64,000 nucleotides of DNA from Toxorhynchites rutilus septentrionalis (lineage: Eukaryota > Arthropoda > Insecta > Diptera > Culicidae). The position numbers and the translations under genes are program-made. The notes beneath the pieces were generated by a model. It was not told where the DNA came from. It did not search any database and worked only from the letters and a program-made list of their open reading frames with translations. The stretch spans positions 250,923,494 through 250,987,493 of the forward strand of contig NC_073746.1 of the NCBI RefSeq assembly GCF_029784135.1, in the 5' to 3' direction. Of this stretch, positions 22,464 to 34,092 are shown piece by piece. Within the stretch, counting starts at the first letter, position 1. Every line of letters begins with the position of its first letter.

Positions 22464-22931
22464 TAGCGTGGCAGCGAAAATGGTCATGTCAAATTTCAAA
22501 AACCGACCATGTACATTTTGTTTATTGGCCCCAAAAAATGACCTGTGCAAAATTTCACCTCAATCGGACATGATTTAGGGGTGCCTCAAAGCGCACAAAG
22601 TTTTGATTTTTTGATCCTCGAAAATCTTCCAAGGGGGAGTAAAGGAAATTTGGAAAACCGAAATTTTGTTTTCGATGCCAAATGACTTAAAAATGCATAA
22701 AACGTCGAGATCTGATGTTGTCTCGCAAAAAAACATTCTGGCCGAAAATCGACTTTTTGGGACTGAGTGGCCAAAAAATCAAAACATTGTGTGTTTTGAG
22801 GCACCCCTAAATCATGTCCGATTGAGCTGAAATATTGCACAGGTCATTTTTTTGGGCCAATATACAAAATGTACATGGTCGATTTTTGAAATTCGATGAT
22901 GAATTTTTTCCATACATCCATTGCCACCCTA
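22464..22931. mobile_element. hAT-type MITE with about 130-bp inverted arms
   Basis: The ends read TAGCGTGGCA and, inverted, TAGGGTGGCA. An 8-bp direct repeat ATGTCCGT (22456-22463 and 22932-22939) flanks the element, the duplication length of hAT transposons. The two arms, containing GACCATGTACATTTTGT and ATCGGACATGATTTAGGGG, are inverted copies over about 130 bp with few mismatches. Its transcript would form a strong hairpin. Confidence 0.85.
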
Positions 22932-22939
22932 ATGTCCGT

Positions 22940-23448
22940 TTTCCAAAATTCAGGACACTCCTCCATATCCTTCAATTATAAGCTTTTAGTGCTGCTCATG
23001 CTCACTCTCAAAGTGAATTTAAAATCATCTTTCGCAGTAAACCTCAGCTATTGCCACTGCGGACCATAATGCCATTCTCGTCAGTCGTTCGTTCAGTTTA
23101 TGCATTTTTTCGGCTTTTCGGAAAAGTTTGTCTATCCCAGCGTGATTTTTTTGTTAGAACTTTGCAGAATATTAATAATTAAAAATGGACAACTAGTCGA
23201 AAAATAAACTCAATGCCATATGGCCCTATCTCGGAAAATTAAAGGGTGAGAAAGTACAGTGTACTGTTATGGTATTTTGCTGTGCTTTTTCCAATAGTCC
23301 CCAGAAAAATCACGAATTGGTAAATTTATCTATATACTAAAATGCCATTTCATGCAATAAAAACTTTATTCTGCACTTCGATGTTTATATTAAAATTATA
23401 TGTAATGTAACTTTTAAAATTATGACATCACATTTTTTTTATTATCAA
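22940..23448. other. Unrecognised stretch
   Basis: AT-rich, non-coding, no repeat partner found. Confidence 0.35.
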
Positions 23449-24717
23449 CTAGCTGACCCGGCAAACTTCGTCCCGCCTAAAATTTGTTTTTTGTTATCAA
23501 TACCTTCAAACATTTACGTTTTCTTATGAGCAAGTTCACAGGTCCAATCGCTGAACTGTTCATTGATTGATCTTTTAATCGACTCCGTTGAATTTACCTT
23601 TTACTATAAAATTCCTAGTATTTCTAACAAAACTTATCATTATAATATCAGATTATTTTCAGACAATTCTCGTTCAAGATACTTCATCCACTTGCAAATA
23701 ACATGTTTCTCTGTTACATGGAATAAATGTTTCATACAGAAAATATAATAGAATAAAGACAATCCTAAATCGGACAATTCCTTCCTCGAGTTCTGCTCTT
23801 ATCAATATATCCTGCGATCCTTTTTTGGTATAGATAGAAGAAGGTATAGGAGTGCGTTTCATCACTTTAAATCCATTTCCAGTTTCGAACAAGGATCAAT
23901 TTCGCTAGCGCAAACATCAAATGGACTAACAGCACTTGTCACTATGTAATTGTAAAACATATGGGAATTTAATTTTCCGAATTTTCCCTTTTTCCTTCAG
24001 AGTTTTCCGAAATTTTTCAATTGTCATGTTTGGAGGGGTGTCATACCATCATAGAAACATTTCTCATACCCAAAAACCCACACATCCCAAATTGTGCTTG
24101 ATTAGTTCTCGAGTTATGCAGAAGTTTGTATTTCGTTTGTATGGCAGCCCCCTCTAGAGAGGGGGAGGATTGTATTCACCATAGAAACGTTTCGTGCCCC
24201 GTAAAACCTTGACATGCCAAATTTGGCTCCATTTGCTTGATTAGTTTTCGAGTTATGCAGAAATTTGTATTTCACTTGTATAACAGCCCACCCTTAAAGA
24301 GCGGGAGGAGTGTCTAACCACCATCGAAACATTTATTGCATCCTAAAACCTCCACATGTCAAATTTGGTTTCGTTTGCTTGATTAATTCTCGAATAATTC
24401 AGAAATTTGTGTTTCATTTGTATGACAGCCCCCCCTTAGAGAGGGGGATGGAGAGTCTAACCATCATAGAAACATTTATTGCACCCAAAAACCCTCACAT
24501 CCCAAATTTTGCTTGATTAATTCTCGAATAATGCAGAAACTTGTGTTTCATTTGTATGGCAGAAACCAACCCCCCCCCCCTTTGAGAGGAGGGAGGAGTA
24601 TCACGAAAACCTTCCCCGGCCCCAAAAACCCCTACATACCAATTTTCATGTTGATCGGTTCAGTAGTTTCCGAGTCCATAAGAATCAGACAGACAGACAG
24701 AAATCCATGTTTATATA

Positions 24718-25940
24718 CAGGGTTTTCCATTTCGGGCTTCCGAAAGTATACAGCCCTGCGCTGACAACCGTTTGACATAGCTGTCAACCAAAGCGTCATA
24801 TCGTTAGTTGAATGTCTGCCATTTTATAATATGGATCGTTTTAGCATCGCACAACGTATTAATTTTGTTAAATTATAATATGAAATGATAAAAAACCGGC
24901 AAATGTTTTTCGAACATTACGGACGGATTTTGGTCGTCATGGACGGCCTACAGAGCACACAATCGCTAATGTAGTGCGTAAATTCGAACAAACTGGATCC
25001 ATAGCGGATATTGTGAAACCTGTGCATCATCGTAATGTGTGTTCGGCCGAAAATATTGCTGCTGTTGCTGCCAGTGTGGAGGATGACCCGAATGTTTCGA
25101 TTCCACGACGTGCTCAGCAATTGGGCTTGTCAAACACATCATTGTGGCGAATTTTGCATTTGGACTTGCACCTACATCCATATAAAGTCCAACTGGTACA
25201 AAAATTAGAGCGTGGTGACCATGGAATGCGTCGGGCATACGTCGATTGGGTGAACGAACAACAGCAGCAAAATGCTGAATTTTCGCCTCAAATTTTCTTC
25301 AGCGATGAGGCACATTTCGAGCTCGGTGGCTATGTGAACACCCAAAATTTCCGTATATGGGGCTCAGAAAATCCACACGTGATTGTTGAGAGGCCATTGC
25401 ATCCGCCAAAAGTCACTGTTTGGTGCGCATTATGAAAATGATTTGAATTTTTGCCACAAATTTAAGATATGGATACGGATGATATGTGGTTTCAACAGGA
25501 CGGCGCCACGTGCAACACAACACCACCGAACATGGCCATATTGCGAACGAAATTTGAAGGACGCATAATTTCGCGTTTTGGTGATGCCAATTGGCCGTCC
25601 AGATCATGCGATTTGAACCCGCTAGACTTTTTTTTTTTTGTGGGGTTATGCGAAAGACCGTGTCGATGCCAACGCTCCGCAAACTCTTGAACATTTGAAA
25701 GACAACATTCGTGAAGTTATGACCGAGATACCGCCCCATATGTGCCGAAAAGTCATCGAAAATTACCTGTTCCGGATCAAGGTTTGCGAGGAAGCCCTAG
25801 GTGGACATTTGAATGATGTTGTATTTCACACATAATGGCATAAACTAAACTTTAATTTGAAATAAAAGTTTCATCGAAATTCGAATTCTAAGTGTGTTTT
25901 ATTTCAATTTACTTTCAGAATTTAAAGTTGGTAAACCCTG
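24718..25940 (+). mobile_element. Tc1/mariner element of the DD41D type, defective, nested in the Helitron
   Basis: Terminal repeats starting CAGGGTTT(T/A)CCA are inverted at the two ends (about 30 bp, imperfect inside), with TA on either side (24716-24717 and 25941-25942). It encodes a broken DDE transposase. The element sits between bases of the Helitron 5' end (TATATA), so it inserted later. Confidence 0.85.
24974..25835 (+). pseudogene. DD41D mariner-type transposase, broken
   Basis: The first segment (to 25435) has a helix-turn-helix region (IPRRAQQLGLSNTSLWRIL) and the first catalytic aspartate in FFSDEAHFELGGYVNTQNF. A deletion after VTVWCAL removes the usual linker and ends the frame. 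The second segment (25469 on) has WFQQDGATCNTT with the second aspartate and SCDLNPLDFF with the third. I count 41 residues between the last two, hence DD41D, the spacing of the rosa-like group. A 12-T run at 25628-25639 shifts frame again. The tail continues at 25638-25835 with YAKDRVDANAPQTLEHLKDN to the stop. All three catalytic residues survive but the gene cannot be functional. Confidence 0.85.
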
Positions 25941-25948
25941 TATATAGA

Positions 25949-26189
25949 TTTTTGTTTACATTATAATATAATGCTACATTTCAAGTGATTAACCTAGGGT
26001 TTTACATCTTTGAGTTGCAATGTCAAGTTCTGTAATGATTTTGATCATACACATTATTCGATTGTTTCATATTCCTATTGTAATATTATGCCTACACTTT
26101 TCTAGTTTTGTCTCCTTTTTTTCATCTAAGCCTAACTTACAAAATACCCTTCCTAAATTATTAACATTATCCCTACTTAACACTTAGAC
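25949..26189. other. Unrecognised AT-rich spacer
   Basis: Non-coding, with no identified repeat. Confidence 0.35.
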
Positions 26190-27190
26190 GATCATGAGTG
26201 CCGTACTGCACTCAAAAATTATTCCGGAAAAAATATAGAAACATCGAACGCTCCATCAGAAAGATAATTTTTGACAATTTTTATCAAGTATGTAGAAAAC
26301 CCAATGTTCTGAAGCTTGTAAATGAGACTATTATGCCAAACATTATGAAATGCTTTGTCAACATCAAAAAGTACCATAGCAATTGGTTTTGAAACAGACT
26401 TGTTTTGTTTAATTATGTTGTATACCATACAAAGCTGGTGAATGGTAGAGTGGCCTTTTCGGAATCCAAACTGCTCATCCAAAAATATATTGTGCTCATC
26501 TGCAAAAGCAAGAATGTACGTCAATATAATTTTTTCGAATACCTTCGAAAATGCTGGGAGGAGGCTAATTGGTATATAGCTCTTTGAAAAAAGAGGATTT
26601 TTTCCGGGTTTTCGTATCGAGAACACTTTTGCCAACTTCCAACGAAGGCAGGTAGCGAATTGATAGAAATCTGTTGAAGACAGAAGTCATAATTTCATAC
26701 AAGTTGTTACTAAGATGTTTCAACTCAATGTTCAATATACTATCGAAGCCGGAGGTCTTCATATTTTTCAACGAGCGTATAATCGAGATAACCTCCTCAA
26801 CCGAGATGCCGTTACAGTATCATTATGTTGTATATCCGTTACAGTATCAGTACCATATCCTCGAAAGGACTTATAATGTGTCGGTCGAGATTGTGTGAAC
26901 TAGTGAAATGGTTGCCAACTACATTAGCCTTTACGGAGATCAATCGATCTGGCTTGGATAACCTTGGTTAACTGCGTATACTGTAGTACGTTGGTACTGT
27001 TCCCGATAGAGGTTCCAAAGCCCTAATCAAATGTTTAGTAATGGAATCATTTTGAACAAAGCCATTCACCTGAATCGTTTCTGGGATATGGTTCTGGCGA
27101 GCCTCAATTACTGCAGTTTGAACAGAGCTGGCTGTTACTTCGATATCTTCGGGAGATTCAAAAGGCTGATCAAAATGAATGTCACACATA
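26190..27190 (-). pseudogene. Jockey-clade LINE fragment (reverse transcriptase, 5' and 3' truncated)
   Basis: The minus strand encodes MKTSGFDSILNIELKHLSNN, then after a frame change RKPGKNPLFSKSYIPISLLP, FSKVFEKI, DEQFGFRKGHSTIHQL and AMVLFDVDKAFHNVWH, ending in NYLSDG. These are RT fingers and the A-motif region in the style of Juan/jockey elements. Upstream, about 26968-27190, a further degenerate piece (IHFDQPFESPEDIEVTASSV) fits the linker between endonuclease and RT. The A motif has H for the usual D/N at AFHNVWH. The YADD box, endonuclease and ends are missing. Confidence 0.8.
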
Positions 27191-27630
27191 TACTTACGCA
27201 TTTCCCACATACACATACACGTATATACAGCCATTCCATTCCAAGCCGATATAGTGATTCTCGGATTTTCGTCAAAAGTGGTAGTTTTGTTCTTTATCGC
27301 AAATTATTAGACCCGTATTTTTTTATTTTTTTGTTAGGGTGACCATTCCCATTTTAGGGTGGTCCGAAAAATCCATTTTTTCGCATTTTTGCCAAAAATT
27401 ATCTGATGAACCGCTATATGTTTTTTTCAAATATTCATAACTTTTGAACCACTGGACCAAATCAGGCATTAGACATACTAAATTAAAGCCAATTAGCTGG
27501 TCTTTAAAAAAATAAAGAAAAATACTACAGTTGCAGAAAGATTGAATTACGTTTTCATTATTATTGGTTGTATTGGTTTTTCATAGTTTTCATGGTATAT
27601 ATATGCGATATGCGTTGATTTTTCACGAAG
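27191..27630. other. Non-coding spacer with a MITE-like GGGTGGTCCGAAAAATC motif
   Basis: At about 27355-27372 a motif ending in GGTCCGAAAAATCC resembles ends of short mosquito transposons (compare TCTCGGACCACC near 45362). No bounded element was defined. Confidence 0.35.
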
Positions 27631-27633
27631 TTA

Positions 27634-29246
27634 CCGTTTTGTCTCAAATTCCGAACACTTAAGCTTTGATAACCATTAAACAGTGTCTCATTACTCAAAA
27701 TGGTACTTTTTCGCGACTTTAATTTGATTTTTGGATGCAATAGAGTCTTCGTTTTCATTTGACTACAAGAAAATTGATTTATAAATACATATCCATGGTG
27801 AAAAACTAAAAATATGTTTAATCACATTTGTCCCATATTCCGAACACCATTTTTGTCACTGACTCATATTCCGAACACTTTTGTCTCAAATTCCGAACAG
27901 CAAAACCGCAATTTAAAAAAAAAGTCATGACTTTAAAACTACTGGACCGATTCATATGATCGATATATCAAATTAAAGCCAATTAGCTAGTTTTTTTTAA
28001 ATGTTATATTCGAAAAAAAAATAGGATTTTGTTTTTGTTATTATGGATTATATTTGTTTTTATAGATCATATGATATAGGGACCAAGCGCGCTGTATTTT
28101 TTATGTTTTCTGGAAAACTGAGGTTTTTTACATAACATATCCGAAAATCATAGATTGTTTTTTTTTTCGTTTTTGAGTTATGTTTTTCCAAAGTCGAAAT
28201 GTTTTGGCTGCGGTAGCTTGTTGGACAGAAGATAGGAACATGAGAGATACAATTTTTCTACAAGTCTAATATTTTTTCAAAAAAATCGCTGGCTAATTAG
28301 CTTTAATTTGATATATAGATCATCTGAATCAGTTCAGTAATTCAAAAGATATGAATTTTTAATTTTTGTCATTTTTGGAAAAAAGAGGAAAAATTATTTT
28401 TCGGATCAACGGTTAACTTTGAAAAACATAATTCAAAAACGATAAAAATCGCATCCCTGATTTTTGGATATATGATGTAAAACACAAAACCTGACTATGA
28501 AAATCTACGTTTTGCAAGAAAAGACCTCATAAACATTTGTTAACAAATTGTCTTTTTATATTGTTGTTCCTGAATTGGATTGTCATTGTACCCCAATTTG
28601 CTGTCTTTTTACGGAATTTACTAACGCAAACATGTTATCACCGATTTTGACAGTCAAATTTTTTGCAAATGCTTGGTATTATAAATTATAGGCTGTAACG
28701 ATACATGTAAATTATGTTAAAATGAAGCCTATAACCCAAAGAATGTCAGGGTTTTGATTATTCAATCATTTATAACAATCAAGTTCAGTAAATTTTCATT
28801 AAAAAATGAAGTGTTCGGAATTTGAATCGTGCGTGTTAATTTGGTTCATATTCCGAACACTCTATTAATACTAGTTTTATTGAAGATTTCCGCATAAAAT
28901 ATCATTTTCTTCATCAATTTATTGTAGATCCATACGTTTTCTAGCACTTAACATGAAAACAGCAAAAAACTGCAAAAACTAAAAATTGAACGATGCTTGT
29001 TTTTTACGGAATTTGCTAATGCCAACATTTTATCATTGGTTTTGACTGTCACTTTTTTGCAAATGTTCAATATTATAAGTTATAGGCTGTATCGATACCG
29101 GTAAATGATGTCAAAATGAAGTCTATACCTCAAAGAATGTCAGGGTTCTCATTATTCAATTATTTATAACATAAAAGTTCAGTAGATTTATCTTCAAACT
29201 GGAAGTGTTCGAAATTTGAGACTGTTCGGAATATGAGACAAAACGG
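27634..29246. mobile_element. TA-flanked non-autonomous element, copy B (inverted relative to copy A)
   Basis: The left end CCGTTTTGTCTCAAATTCCG and the inverted right end match those of 248-1907. Text next to each end corresponds in crossed order, so B is a full-length copy in the opposite orientation. TA lies outside both ends (27632-27633 and 29247-29248). It lacks the TTAA-flanked insert. The interior repeats TTCCGAACACTT blocks and has no coding capacity. Confidence 0.75.
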
Positions 29247-29248
29247 TA

Positions 29249-30045
29249 CAGCATGCCAGGAATCACTTAAAAGTTCCGGCTTCGCACTCTGTTCCTCTAA
29301 TTTTTATGTCGAGTGTATGTAGATATAAACTATTTAGATTTGTGTAATGACTTTAATGTATTTTGTGCACATTTTTGAACATTGATATAAAAAGCCAAAC
29401 AGTGCCGAGACACTCGTGTCCAAGTTAGAATTATGTTCCGGATTCTACCTCGTTCTACCCATTTCAATGATATAAATTGATATAAGAAACTGTTTTCCCA
29501 GGACCTCCATGTGAATCCCGAAAAATTAAAAATTATAGTTTTCTGAACAATGAAAAATCTCAGTTCAAATGCAATTACTACAAACAATCACAGTCCCACG
29601 TCAAGTCCTTGTCCGTGCCCCTAGACCCAGACCCATCTACTTTCAAAACATTCGAGCATAAAAATCTCGCAATACTGTATCCGTTTAACACATTATTGAT
29701 CCAGCAGCCCGCACGTATAAACATGATACATTTGAAAACAGTAGCGGAAATTTTTAAGGTAAGAAGTGTGTTGCGTTATTTCGATCTAATTCACTAAATT
29801 TTAGAAATAACGAGATATTTGAAATAACTAGAAAGCCAGAAACCACAGTGTCAAGAATTCCTTCATCCCATAGTACATCCAAACTAGCGTTAGCAGAAAC
29901 AATCTTCGGCAGAAAAAAAACTTTTTCGAGTGTTGAAATATAAAATGAACAAATAAAAGCACCTTTTTCAGGAGCTTTAAAATGTTTGTATGTATGGGAG
30001 CAGACCTCTCTTTCTCTCAGACTGAACGTCGGCTAGAAATTGTAC
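29249..30045. other. Non-coding stretch with a partial repeat end
   Basis: The text 29586-29640 is, reversed, the same as the flank of the hAT MITE at 62486-62798 (GGGTCTAGGGGCACGGAC and ACTGTGATTG), so a fragment of the 62.3-62.8 kb repeat family lies here. The remainder is unrecognised. Confidence 0.45.
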
Positions 30046-30175
30046 CCAAAAAAAAACCAAACGATGCCAAGCAGGGATCGAACCAAGGCCAGCTGGAAGG
30101 AAGTTTCACACGACTACGCGGCGTAGTCTACGCTATCCACATAGCCACTGGTGCTATTGCACAAATAAGTGAGAA
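30046..30175 (-). mobile_element. tRNA-like SINE head
   Basis: The minus strand carries GGCTATGTGGATAGCGTAG (A-box-like) and, about 60 bp on, GGTTCGATCCCTGC (B box), the Pol III internal promoter blocks of a tRNA-derived element. It is not the same family as 13695-13971. I cannot define the body or tail. A decayed tRNA gene is the alternative. Confidence 0.5.
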
Positions 30176-30437
30176 TTTTACACCACATTATAAAATTATG
30201 TTGGATTGTGAAAAAAATACATGAAAAGTATTTTCTAAGAGAAGAGTGAAAAGGAAAGCATAAACGTTAATCTATATCCTTTTTGGACGTGGGCCGTGTA
30301 TGCGACAAAATATACGGAAAGGGTTCGTGCGTGCTTATTTGCAATGTGTCTCTTGTTTCACTCTCTCATATGCCTTTTATATTGCTATGACAAATATATT
30401 TTACAAATTCTGTACTAGTATGGAAGGGTAGCACTTT

Positions 30438-31410
30438 TTTTTTGACGTAGAACTACGTCTTTCAGGAAGGATGCCAAATCAGAAAACAGTTCACGTTTTA
30501 ATGAAATAAAGTTAACGTTAATAACTGTTTTCACTGTGAACGAATTCTCATGATTTGCATACCAATCGAATCGGAAATTCTCTAAGATTTGTTTGATATG
30601 CTATACACTACAATTCGCTAATCTCTACGCGGTTAAAATTCATGAAAACTGGAATAATTTCCTTTTTCCCATACATTTGTTCTGCCGATTTGTGTGCTAA
30701 CCCTACCCGGATTTCGAATGCTTATAACTCGAACATTTCTCAATAGATCGGAAAGATGTTTGCATCAATTGATGGGAAATATTTCTACGCGTCTATCACA
30801 ATTAATAAAATGTTATTTTTCATGAGTTACCGTAAAATGTCAAGCGTTATCTGAACGTCCTAACTGCCAAGTTTTGATTGACCCTATGTACGGTTTCCCC
30901 AACATTACAAAATCGATACACCTGTGGAAATCCTTTGCAAATATACATGACAGTATGGGGTTTTTTATTGTTCCCACCGAGCTGTGTTTCCCTAACAAGG
31001 ACCTCAAAACCAATGTGCCTTGGGGAATCCGCTTTGCAAACACATGCAAGTCGGGTTTCTTTGGTGTTGAGTACTTTTGTGCTCGCTTGTCGTTGTGCAT
31101 ATCGGAACATTTTTCCCTGAAACGTAGTTTTAAACTGAGAAACATGAGAAAATCGTCATTTCAGATACTTGAGGTGATAAATGAGTGAAATATAAATACA
31201 ATGATCGTTTGACAATTCTTCCCTTCACATATTTTGGTAGTCCTAGGCGTCATATGTAACGTAAAAGGATCGAATCGGATTCGAACGATCGAATTTACTT
31301 ATAACGAAGATCATAATCTATTACAGAAATTTGATGCATTCTAAAATAATATTCGAAGTGGTAAACAAGTGGATTGCATAATATAATTGCGTAGTTCTAC
31401 GTCGAAAATA
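30438..31410. mobile_element. GACGTAG-terminated repeat element, copy 1
   Basis: The ends are inverted: TTTGACGTAGAACTACGTCT on the left and, inverted, TTCGACGTAGAACTACGCAA on the right. The start is itself nearly palindromic. The interior shares text with other copies: ATGCCAAATCAGAAAACA with 62370, and the CCCTAACAAGGACCTCAAAA and CACATGCAAGT blocks with 45740-45950. No transposase was seen. The family recurs at 45449, 53958, 62335 and 63793. Confidence 0.65.
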
Positions 31411-31659
31411 TGCGGTCGTGTCTCAGATACAACCCCATTTTTTTTAGGCTCATTCAATGCTATAAATCAGTATGTCAAAACATTTGCTAAAAATTAGTTT
31501 TGGGTGTAGTTCATGTTATGTATTTGTTTTTGTGAAAAATTTCAAGAGTTTTTTGTAGGAACCGGACTAGTTGAAAAATTACTTGTGAGGCAAAAGTTCA
31601 CACCGTTTTGTCGTTAGAGGTAAGTATAATAAATATAAAGTATTTTCAAGCAAAATGTT

Positions 31660-31990
31660 TTCATACAGGACTCGGTAGTTCTGAAGCATTTCTGAGGAAG
31701 ATGTTCATATTAGTAAAAAATTATACGGATCAAATCTTCCTTTTATGGACATTTCAACTTCTGTAATGATGTGTCAGCGAGTGCCTTGGGCGGTTCAGAC
31801 CAGTATTTGAGAGTGATCAGTCTGAGCAGTCTGCCAACCATTACAGATTATTGGGCAAAGCGATTCTTGATGGAGCCTGGTGTTTATTTTTGCGGAAGCC
31901 AACAGAATCCGGCACGGATCATATTAGACGTAATCCTACGCCAAAAATCTTACCACTGAGAGACGATACATTTTCGAACCAACTGCCACC
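31660..31990 (+). pseudogene. Second pogo-like transposase remnant
   Basis: The nucleotide text TTTCTGAGGAAGATGTTCAT, TTTCAACTTCTGTAATGATG and TGTCAGCGAGTGCC parallels the minus-strand sequence of 16496-16930 over the same order of blocks. It encodes a decayed GRF-PVFESDQSEQSANHYRLL stretch matching LGRFR-VFTSEQSEDLTDHCSAL there. It is shorter and more eroded. Confidence 0.55.
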
Positions 31991-34090
31991 AATACATTTC
32001 AGAATTGACCACTGAGAGCGCTACCGTTAAAATTAAAGTTGTGAATCAAGCTTACGCCACAAGTGCAAATCCACCCCTTTATTATGAATATAGTACAACA
32101 AACATATTTTCTTTTGCCTCGGTTTGTTTGATAATTCCGACCAAACCAATTCATCTTCGATAATTACAGGAAAATATAGCAAATTATTTCTCAACAAGCC
32201 AGCTTATAATCACCTCCAGCGGATGGGCTGAATTCGAGTAGCCCTTCAATAATTAATCACCACACAAACCACCTTCCTTCCACCCTCCCCATCCGCTCCC
32301 AGACCATTCATGGGCTCTGCTCTGTTGCACAATTATTTTGAAGCATTTTGCTCCCGTTGAAGCTAGAAGATGTGTGCTAGCTAGCTTCACTGGGGGAACC
32401 GAGAGGAAGTGGTGAACAGTCACTGTGCTTCTGTCCTGATGGCACCGCCAGTAGGCTTCATCAGCGGGAGAGCGGGTCAGAGCTTCATACGTTACCGTGG
32501 GACTACTTGACTGAGACACTAGGTTCGGTATACGAGCGAAACTAGTTGCCTGTTGTTGTCTGTCTGTCACTTCTAGACCATTGCCGGTGAGATCAACCTC
32601 TCGGAGAGTGTGGTATGGCCTAGCGTGTGTTGAACTTTCCGTGAAATCATATGTGATGGAGGGGTTTGGATGGTCCTACCGGGTAACGACCGCGCTCTGA
32701 CTCTCTCTCTTTCAGCCTTCAGGAACAACCAGAGCCTTGCCTTCTCCACAGAAGTCACGGTCTTTTTCTTTACTGTCCAACTGGTGGAAAGTAGCTCCTG
32801 CTCGGGGCTGCGTCATCTAACAGTTCGTATGCTTTTGTTTGAATACTTCGTTCGTTCGTTCGTTCGTCCGTCTGTTTGCATTTATCTCCATCGCGTGCGC
32901 CATCATATGCAGATGGAAGCAGCATAGCAAACACAAGTCCTGCAGCTCACCGCTCCCTCCACCCATGGTGTCCCAGGCTTCCCGCTTTAACCCCATTTCG
33001 GAGAATACGATATGTCACGGTATGGAAGCTGTGTCATGTTAATTTACATCATCTAGATTAGATGCAGCTGTCCGGATTCGGTGCCGATTTCTATCGGTTG
33101 AATAACTCAATCATAAACTGTATGAAACGGGCGGCGAACGCTAATGGATGTTTGACAGTTAGTTACGGCGATAGAATTATTTTTTCTGTAAGCGTTTTGA
33201 AATTATCATCTCAGGCTAATTATTTAAAAAAAAGAAAAAGAATGAGTCAACATGCAAAACCAGACTGTCGGTCGCGAACACAACAAATCGGTGATAGTGA
33301 ATTCTCGTGGCGGCGTAAACATTCAAACCGATTATCACACGCGAGCTCGCTTTCGGCATTTGTTATTCCCGCCGCGAAACTTATCTAGCAGCGCCTCGTT
33401 AATAGTCGAGTTGAGCCGATTTGGGTAATCTCATGGCATTGGCTTCAAAGAATTTCATTGTTTACTCCATTTCTCCGCGGAGATCACGTTGTTTACGTTC
33501 GTATGTAAAATGATAATGATGAAAGCCCGACAGCCGAAATCGAGGGAAAAGGCAAAGCCGAGTACAAATCTGTGTCCGATTGCCACACACGAGGGGCCGA
33601 AGCCATTCGTGGAATTGGTTGGATAGCTGGTGGGATCGCTAGTAGGGGCTCTGAACGTGTTCCACTTGACATGTTTACAGTACTAAAGGAACAAAGTGCT
33701 TACATCGAACGTCAGTCACTCATCCATCAAGAATTAACTTCAAGTGCATCGATAGGAGTTCCCGGTCCCGCCGTGTTATTTCCTGTGTGCTTCGTTCCGC
33801 TGGAAGAGACCAACGCTCCGGTTGAAGTGGTCCTTGGCGTACGTGTCTAGTAGTGGCGGGGTTGTATCGATTACCCTGCCCGACATATTGATTTGACGCT
33901 TGTTGAACCAAGCTGTCGGCTCGGGGAGAGATCAGGGGTTCACTCTCGAGACAAATTTCTCCTACATACGTTGGACTTTTTCGAAAAAAGAGGTCGATAT
34001 GCTGTCTAGTTATAATTTCATCGTGAAATGAAATCATTATTCTCGAAAGTTTAGTTCGCTCTTATAACTTGGACTCAGGTGTAGAATGCA
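31991..34090. other. Unrecognised, GC-richer DNA, no gene resolved
   Basis: Parts (32220-33420 and 33540-33960) have the composition of host unique DNA. A short (TTCG)n run lies at 32848-32867. Frames of 85-108 codons occur on both strands but overlap each other and show no family motif. Confidence 0.4.
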
Positions 34091-34092
34091 TT

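Larger units (their letters stand above)
23449..25948 (-). mobile_element. Helitron-like element, interrupted by a mariner
   Basis: Read on the minus strand, the element starts TCTATATATA after an A (25948) and ends GGGTCAGCTAG before a T (23449). TC at the start, CTAG at the end and insertion between A and T are the Helitron rules, with no terminal inverted repeats. The 5' region carries a CTGTCTGTCTGTCTG microsatellite. The middle holds four to five tandem units of 130-144 bp, each with ATAGAAACATTT, a TTGATTA(G/A)TTCTCGA block and a C-rich GGCAGCCCCCC run. No Rep/helicase gene is present, so it is non-autonomous. Related copies are at 15473, 44813-44954 and 50831-51740. Confidence 0.7.

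Noticed and set aside
24030..24600. CRISPR array
   Set aside because: Units of 130-144 bp repeat throughout without spacers, inside a Helitron of a eukaryotic genome.
24974..25435. Complete functional transposase
   Set aside because: The frame ends after VTVWCAL because of a deletion, and a 12-T run shifts frame again downstream.
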